Shown: positions 59,034 through 64,000 of the stretch, one piece after another | Layout of the letters: each line of letters opens with the position of its first letter | Position numbering within the stretch: the stretch's first letter is position 1 | Origin: Klebsiella quasipneumoniae subsp. quasipneumoniae | GTDB lineage: Bacteria; Pseudomonadota; Gammaproteobacteria; Enterobacterales; Enterobacteriaceae | Assembly (NCBI RefSeq): GCF_020525925.1 | Contig: NZ_CP084876.1 | Span: 62,001 to 126,000, forward strand | Length of the DNA: 64,000 nucleotides | Direction of reading: 5' to 3' | The notes under the pieces: generated by a model | Databases searched by the model: none | The model's input: only the letters and a program-made list of their open reading frames with translations | What the model was told of the DNA's origin: nothing | Program-made: the position numbers and the translations under genes

Positions 59034-60293
59034 ATGCGTGTCGCCGCCGGGAACAAACATTATCTGACTCGCCTGATGGCTGTGGTATTAACCGGGATTC
59101 TGGCCGGTCTGTCCGGTATGGCGCTGGCGCTGATTTTACATGCCATTCAGCACCTGGCTTTTGGCTACAGTCCAGCGCATATCGTTGGTTCGGTGTCATT
59201 TTTACAGGGCGTCACGGCGTCGCCCTGGCCACGTCGCATCGCGGCAATCGTGGCCGGCGGCATCGTCGCCGGATTTGGCTGGTGGCTGCTTGGTCGCTAT
59301 GGGCAGAAGCGGGTTTCCATTGCCGCGGCGGTGGCTAACCCTTCCGTCCCCATGCCCGCGGGCACCACGACGATCCACGCTCTGCTGCAGATCGTCACCG
59401 TAGCGCTGGGTTCCCCGCTTGGCCGCGAAGTGGCCCCCCGGGAAATGGGCGCGCTGGGAGCGGGGATGGTGGCGCGTAAGCTGCGCCTGCTGGAGGATGA
59501 AACCCGTACGCTGATTGCCTGTGGGGCGGGCGCGGGCCTGGCGGCGGTGTATAACGTCCCGCTGGCAGGGGCGTTGTTCACCCTCGAGGTCATGCTGCTG
59601 TCGTTTAGCTGGGAAAAAACGCTGGCGGCGATAATGACCTCGGCGATTGCCGCCTGGACGGCCACCCTCGGGTTAGGGGATGAATCGCAATACCATTTTG
59701 TTTCCAGCGCGCTTCCGCACACCTTTCTCTGGTGGGCGATTCTGGCGGGCCCGATTCTTGGCGCCGGCGCCTGGCTCTTTCGCAAAGCGACCAGCGCAGC
59801 GCGTTCACGCGTGCGAAGTAACTGGCAGATGCCGGTGTTCTGTCTGCTGGCGTTTTCGCTTCTGGCCGTCCTTAGCCTCTGGTTCCCTGCGCTACCGGGC
59901 AATGGCAAGGGGCCGATGCAGCTGGCGCTCAGCGACGGGCTGCCTCACTCCATGGTCGCGATCCTGTTAGGGCTGAAGCTGGTGGTGATCCTGGCGGTGT
60001 TGCGCGGCGGCGCGGAAGGCGGGTTGTTAACCCCGGGGCTGGCGGTGGGCGGGTTGGTCAGCCTGCTGCTCTGCGCGCTCTGGCAATCAGGGTTCCCTGG
60101 CGGAGATGAAAGCAGTTTCGCCCTGGTGGGGGCAGCCGCTTTTCTCGCCGCCTCCATGCAGATGCCGCTGACGGCGGTGGTGCTGGTGATGGAGTTCACC
60201 CACATGGATCACAGCTATCTGGCCCCGACGCTGCTGTGCGCGGCAGGGGCGTTTTTGACCTGCCGGGTACTGGATAAAAGACATTGCTTTTGA
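59034..60293 (+). CDS. ClC-family chloride channel/antiporter
   Basis: 419 aa, ten or more helices of the ClC fold, starting MRVAAGNKHYLTRLMAVVLTG with GAGGAGATGAGAAA before it. In place of the canonical GREGP filter it has SPLGREVAPREMGALGAG, keeping GRE (the gating Glu) but with an extra residue before the Pro. The third filter segment is EGGLLTPGLAVGG. It may carry chloride or another halide; the ClcB branch is nearest by length. It diverges from yicG. yicC converges on it past a terminator. E. coli has no clc gene here. Confidence 0.82.
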   Translation: MRVAAGNKHYLTRLMAVVLTGILAGLSGMALALILHAIQHLAFGYSPAHIVGSVSFLQGVTASPWPRRIAAIVAGGIVAGFGWWLLGRYGQKRVSIAAAVANPSVPMPAGTTTIHALLQIVTVALGSPLGREVAPREMGALGAGMVARKLRLLEDETRTLIACGAGAGLAAVYNVPLAGALFTLEVMLLSFSWEKTLAAIMTSAIAAWTATLGLGDESQYHFVSSALPHTFLWWAILAGPILGAGAWLFRKATSAARSRVRSNWQMPVFCLLAFSLLAVLSLWFPALPGNGKGPMQLALSDGLPHSMVAILLGLKLVVILAVLRGGAEGGLLTPGLAVGGLVSLLLCALWQSGFPGGDESSFALVGAAAFLAASMQMPLTAVVLVMEFTHMDHSYLAPTLLCAAGAFLTCRVLDKRHCF

Positions 60294-60305
60294 AATGAAT
60301 GAAAA

Positions 60306-60325
60306 AAGGCCGGTAAACCGGCCTT
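60306..60325 (-). terminator. Terminator of yicC
   Basis: AAGGCCGGT-AA-ACCGGCCTT is a perfect stem of nine pairs. On the minus strand a run of Ts follows it, giving a strong terminator past the yicC stop. On the plus strand it may also end the ClC gene. Confidence 0.88.
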
Positions 60326-60342
60326 CAGAAAGGTATCTGAGA

Positions 60343-61206
60343 TTACTCGATATTCTGGATCTGCTCGCGCATTTGCTCGATCAGCACTTTCAGCTCAATC
60401 GCAGAGTTGGTGACCTCGGCATTGATCGATTTTGACGCCAGGGTGTTCGACTCACGGTTGAACTCTTGCATCATAAAGTCGAGACGGCGACCCACAGCCT
60501 CTTTCTTTTTCAGAATGTTGTAGGTCTCTTTTACGTGGGCTTCGAGGCGGTCCAGCTCTTCGGCAACGTCGATACGCTGCGCCATCAGCACCAGCTCTTG
60601 CTCGAGACGGTTATTCTCCAGCTGCACTTCCGCATCTTCCAGCTTGGCGACCAGACGCTCGCGCTGCCACTGGAGAATTTCCGGCATATGGGCGCGAACT
60701 TTCGCCACTTCGCCGCTCACGCCTTCAAGACGCTGCTCGATAAGCGCTTTCAGCGCCTGGCCTTCCGTTTCGCGAGCGACGATGAAGTCATCCAGCGCGC
60801 CGTCAAGGGCTGCCAGAATATCGGCGGCGATGGCGTCAAGATCCTGTTCTTTGGCGGCCATCACGCCCGGCCAGCGCAGGATATCAACCGGATTGATTTC
60901 CCCTTCATCACTCTGCATTTTTACCCAGTTGGCGGCGTTAACCAGCTGTTTAGCCAGCTTTTCGTTGAGAATCAGTTCGCCCTGAGCGCTGGGGTCTTGT
61001 TCAAAACGCAGGGTGCATTCGACTTTACCGCGAGTCAGGCGGGCGCGAATGCGCTCGCGTACCACGGGCTCCAGGCTACGGAACTGCTCCGGCAGGCGGA
61101 AGTACGTTTCCAGATAGCGCTGGTTTACCGAGCGCAGCTCCCATGCGGCGCTACCCCAGTCACCCTTGATTTCACGGCGGGCATAGGCGGTCATACTGCG
61201 GATCAT
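60343..61206 (-). CDS. yicC: Endoribonuclease YicC
   Basis: 287 aa, full length for the YicC family. The N-terminus MIRSMTAYARREIKGDWGSAAWELRSVNQRYLETYFRLPE and the C-terminal DUF1732 (IELKVLIEQMREQIQNIE) are typical. YicC is an endoribonuclease that affects decay of small RNAs such as RyhB in E. coli. In E. coli it diverges from rph-pyrE; here an AT-rich island takes that side. AGGAACGTCT lies before ATG. Confidence 0.94.
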   Translation of the reverse strand: MIRSMTAYARREIKGDWGSAAWELRSVNQRYLETYFRLPEQFRSLEPVVRERIRARLTRGKVECTLRFEQDPSAQGELILNEKLAKQLVNAANWVKMQSDEGEINPVDILRWPGVMAAKEQDLDAIAADILAALDGALDDFIVARETEGQALKALIEQRLEGVSGEVAKVRAHMPEILQWQRERLVAKLEDAEVQLENNRLEQELVLMAQRIDVAEELDRLEAHVKETYNILKKKEAVGRRLDFMMQEFNRESNTLASKSINAEVTNSAIELKVLIEQMREQIQNIE

Positions 61207-61829
61207 AGACGTTCCTGTTTTCGTAATAATGAATGCAAGGATTATAGCTATGCCGGCGGTGACTTAACAGGAATAGTGATGAAATACTTCAAGACTGATT
61301 TTTTAAGGGACATAGCTTCGGTGTATTTAATGCGATTACTTTGCTTAGTGAAATGTATCCTTTTATAGCAGATAGGAAATAAGCTTTGATTCTTTCGCGG
61401 CTTAAGCATCATTATGCTGTTAATTTTTATCAAATGAATTCTGTCTATTCGCAGTAAAGCTATCTCTCCCTGCTTTCAGGCAGAATAAAAAAGAGTGAAA
61501 AACCGTAGGCCTATTTTTATTATTGAATGTGAGTATGATCATCCACATGTTTTTGTATCGTCTTAAAGCTATATCGTGGTATTTTTTACAAAGTATAACC
61601 GCCAAAAATGTTATGGGGTATTACCTTTAACTATTATGTATGCTTTTTCTGAATTCAATATGACAAAAGTATTAATATCTCTGTTGGGTGCATTCTCTTC
61701 ATGAATATAATCAATTTAATTATATTTATTTGTTTTGTAATGGCAATGATTTAACTTTATGTAGTATTGTCCGGCAGCAAGATCGCGAGTATAGTCATTT
61801 TAGATGAGTTCTATAAAAAGGATTTTAAT
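61207..61829. other. 623-bp AT-rich gap at the island edge
   Basis: This long, AT-rich stretch contains no convincing gene. It includes several poly-A/T tracts and possible -10 boxes, as expected of H-NS-bound foreign DNA. A small stem (CTGCtttcaGGCAG at about 61470-61483) was seen. No tRNA, integrase or direct repeat was found at this edge. Confidence 0.55.
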
Positions 61830-63530
61830 ATGGACACTATCTTTGATAAAGTCATTAGAGAATTTTTCCCAAATACAAATATACCCTTTTGGAAAAAATG
61901 GCTTTTCAGGTCCGCTTTCGGCAATAAGAAATTTACTCGCATAATATATAACGATCGGTTAGTTAATCAAAGTGGAGTCGAATGGGTTAATTCGGTCGTC
62001 GATCTCCTTGAATTGCAATGTGCAACCGAACAACATCAATTTAATAACATACCCGAAAATGGGGCAGCGGTTGTTATTTCAAATCATCCAACTGTCATCG
62101 ATGGTCTTGCTTTAATACATACGGTCTCCCGGGTGAGGAAAGATATAAAAATAATTGCCAACCACATTTTGCCAATTATATTTCCACAGGTGGCAGAACT
62201 GACCATTGGTATTGAAAATATGGCCGGTAAGATGAGCCATAAAAAATTTAGAGAGATGAACAATCATCTGCGAGAGGGAGGCGTATTAATTATATGTCCA
62301 GCGGGTAAACTGGCTAACTGGTCTCTTTCAGGTTTACAGGAGCATAAGTGGAACCCCGGTTTTTTACAGCTGGCGATGAGAAATAATGCGGCGCTGGTGC
62401 CTATTCATATTACGGGTAAAAACAGTAACGTTTATTATCTTACTGCAACGATCTGGCGGCAACTGTCAAATATAATGGTTATTCGTGAAGCTCTCCGCCA
62501 TCGTGGAAAGACCATGGGAATCAATATCGGACAGCAAATAACCTTATCTTCATTGCAAAAATACAATGAAGATCTTTCTGCAGCAGCTAATGTATGTTTG
62601 ATGCACCTCCAGAGCATAGGGAAGAATGGAGCAGCTCTTGTCGATACGATTTCGCCACAAGGACTAAAAGAAGATAGAGAGGATTTAATAAGTGCGATAG
62701 ATGAGTGCGAAATATTAAGACAGTTTGATGATGGAAGAAAATTATTGATTTATCGCTGCAATACTGGCCGTTTCTCACCAATTATTGATGAGTTAGGACG
62801 CTTACGCGAACGCTGTTATCGCGATATTGGTTCAGGGTCCGGTAAAGATAGAGATAATGATATTTTTGATGAAAGTTATTATCACATTTTATTGTGGGAT
62901 CCTGCTGAAACAGAAATTCTGGGGGCGTACCGTCTCGTTCCTGTTGGCGAGCAACTCGCCCGCCATGGAATAGCTGGCCTCTATAGTAATAGCTTATTTA
63001 AATATCATGATAGCGCCTATTTGTGCTTAGAGCAGTGTGTAGAAATAGGTCGTGGCTTTATCCAGAAACCTTATCAAAAAGGTAATGTTCTTGATTATTT
63101 ATGGCAAGGTATATTCGATTTTATAAAAAGATACCCCAACTATAAATATTTATTAGGTGTGTTGACTATCCCAGGATCTTTTCCTGAAGAGGTACAGAAA
63201 CTGATTGTGAGTTTTTATAATATGTACTTTCCCACCACGACTGATTTTTGTACACCAATAGCCCTGTTCACGGTAGAAACTACACAAAGCGATAGTCCTT
63301 TTAGCGGAAACGATTTTAGCGAAGACTGGAGTATGTTAAATCATCTTCTGAGAGAAAAAGGTTATAAGCTGCCCTGGCCTTTTAAACAGACTGCTAAATG
63401 GTTCTCTCCAGGTGGGTCGTCGATTATTTCATTTACTAAAGATGAGGCTTTTAACTCGATAGCTGGGTTAAATCTGAGCGCTATTGATAAATTGAATGAA
63501 GTATACGTTAAACATTATTTAAAAGACTGA
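61830..63530 (+). CDS. Two-domain acyltransferase resembling ornithine-lipid synthase OlsF
   Basis: 566 aa starting MDTIFDKVIREFFPN, with AAAAGGATTTT upstream. The N-terminal half is a PlsC-type acyltransferase: motif I VISNHPTVIDG (His86, Asp91), and GVLIICPAGKLANWS in place of the glycerol-phosphate-binding block. The C-terminal half (about 330-566) is a GNAT/hemolysin-type N-acyltransferase with GAYRLVPVGEQLARHGIAGLYSN and CVEIGRGFIQKPYQKGN. The order PlsC then N-acyltransferase is that of OlsF, which makes both ornithine-lipid acylations. A HlyD-like lipoprotein follows. Base composition is much more AT-rich than the backbone, so transfer is likely. Acylation of another amine is possible. 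Confidence 0.7.
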   Translation: MDTIFDKVIREFFPNTNIPFWKKWLFRSAFGNKKFTRIIYNDRLVNQSGVEWVNSVVDLLELQCATEQHQFNNIPENGAAVVISNHPTVIDGLALIHTVSRVRKDIKIIANHILPIIFPQVAELTIGIENMAGKMSHKKFREMNNHLREGGVLIICPAGKLANWSLSGLQEHKWNPGFLQLAMRNNAALVPIHITGKNSNVYYLTATIWRQLSNIMVIREALRHRGKTMGINIGQQITLSSLQKYNEDLSAAANVCLMHLQSIGKNGAALVDTISPQGLKEDREDLISAIDECEILRQFDDGRKLLIYRCNTGRFSPIIDELGRLRERCYRDIGSGSGKDRDNDIFDESYYHILLWDPAETEILGAYRLVPVGEQLARHGIAGLYSNSLFKYHDSAYLCLEQCVEIGRGFIQKPYQKGNVLDYLWQGIFDFIKRYPNYKYLLGVLTIPGSFPEEVQKLIVSFYNMYFPTTTDFCTPIALFTVETTQSDSPFSGNDFSEDWSMLNHLLREKGYKLPWPFKQTAKWFSPGGSSIISFTKDEAFNSIAGLNLSAIDKLNEVYVKHYLKD

Positions 63531-63599
63531 GTTGACGATGACTAGCGGGTACTGGAGTAATGATGCTTTAATCCAGCCGTCAGTAATAAGGGAAATGAT

Positions 63600-63620
63600 A
63601 TGCGTATGGATACGTTTTAA
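63600..63620 (+). other. Six-codon minicistron overlapping the HlyD-like start
   Basis: ATG..TAA encodes MRMDTF, with TAAGGGAAATGAT upstream supplying a ribosome site. Its TAA overlaps the ATG of the next gene (TAATG). Because that gene has no good ribosome site of its own, coupling through this minicistron is plausible. Confidence 0.35.
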
Positions 63621-64000
63621 TGCAAAAGTCAGTAACTAAATGCTTTGTCATGATTTCGATGCTAGTACTCTCGGGATGTGATAACAAACCGGATAACATG
63701 CTATCCGGTTATTCACATGGTGAATTTGTATACCTTTCTTATTCTGGTAATGAAAAAATAGAACGAATCTTCATTAATAAGGGCGATAATGTCATTCCAG
63801 GACAGGAGTTAGTGAAGATTGACTCCTTCGATGCACAAAATATTTTCCTGCGTGCTGAAGAAAAACTTTCAGCTGAGAGCGCAGTGTTACGAAATCTGAA
63901 ATCGGGAGAGCGGCCAGAAGAGCTGGATATTATACGGTCACAGCTAAAAAAAGCCCAATCGGCAGAATCACAGGTAAAGCGGCAGCTTGGGCGATATCGT
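63620..64000 (+). CDS. HlyD/YhiI-type periplasmic adaptor lipoprotein (3' end missing)
   Basis: 127 codons are present before the window ends. MQKSVTKCFVMISMLVLSGC gives a lipobox LSGC (Cys20) followed by Asp, then GEFVYLSYSGNEKIERIFINKGDNVIPGQELVKIDSFDAQN, the biotinyl-lipoyl half-motif of HlyD-type adaptors, and a helical stretch rich in Lys, Glu and Gln (RAEEKLSAESAVLRNLKSG). It would pair with ABC or other exporter genes expected beyond the window. It is AT-rich, like the acyltransferase before it, with 89 bp between them. The pairing suggests export of a lipid or acylated compound. Confidence 0.8.
   Translation, partial: MQKSVTKCFVMISMLVLSGCDNKPDNMLSGYSHGEFVYLSYSGNEKIERIFINKGDNVIPGQELVKIDSFDAQNIFLRAEEKLSAESAVLRNLKSGERPEELDIIRSQLKKAQSAESQVKRQLGRYR

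Overview
The window is a chromosomal segment of an enterobacterium, most probably Klebsiella (K. pneumoniae complex). The proteins are near-identical to the E. coli/Salmonella orthologues recalled for NlpA, XanP, GltS, GlpK, ZapB, Sbp, TpiA, RecG, SpoT, RpoZ, Gmk and YicC. The base composition is GC-rich except at the right end. The accessory genes (4,5-type gallate/protocatechuate pathway, a putative EefABC pump, REP-rich gaps) also suit Klebsiella. Gene names come from recalled sequence similarity and gene order; no database was searched.

Layout. (1) 1-3161: end of a galB-galC-galD operon for the lower gallate/protocatechuate 4,5-cleavage pathway, plus a dehydrogenase-like gene. (2) 3165-4464: yicS and yicL. 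(3) 4617-6974: murQ-murP for N-acetylmuramate uptake and use, with no murR beside them. (4) 7137-13945: a four-gene efflux operon (RND adaptor, RND pump, outer-membrane channel, then a Bcr/CflA-type MFS pump). (5) 13946-15552: a leader-like stretch with a small ORF, a GNAT acetyltransferase, then about 800 bp of REP and tandem repeats. (6) 15553-29789: small accessory genes: TetR/MFS pair, LysR with a PNPOx-like/DUF1348 pair, an AhpD-like protein with an AraC regulator, nlpA, a DMT exporter, Nudix, MBL, GlxA-type regulator, yahK-like dehydrogenase, IprA-like regulator, ABM monooxygenase, quinone-oxidoreductase-like and DUF3237 proteins. (7) 29952-30529: selC (tRNA-Sec) and a deleted remnant of yicJ. 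(8) 30561-34343: RpiR regulator, GH4 6-phospho-glycosidase and PTS EIICB. (9) 34591-39335: yicH, xanP, gltS. (10) 39556-50116: glpK, glpF, zapB, sbp, cdh, an SLC13-like transporter, tpiA, yiiQ, yiiR, fpr, glpX. (11) 50165-61206: recG, trmH, spoT, rpoZ, gmk, ligB, yicG, a ClC-type channel, yicC. (12) 61207-64000: an AT-rich island with a two-domain acyltransferase resembling the ornithine-lipid synthase OlsF and the start of a HlyD-like lipoprotein.

The backbone follows the E. coli order nlpA-selC-(yicJ)-yicH-xanP-gltS-recG-trmH-spoT-rpoZ-gmk-ligB-yicG-yicC. Two places break that order. The glp/sbp/tpiA block, which lies elsewhere in E. coli, sits between gltS and recG as a circular permutation of its E. 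coli order. An AT-rich lipid/export island occupies the place beyond yicC where E. coli has rph-pyrE. Other points that deserve attention are the small ORF with an attenuator-like RNA upstream of the GNAT gene, the yicJ deletion scar beside selC, and a structured inverted-repeat element inserted in the spoT-trmH-recG operon.
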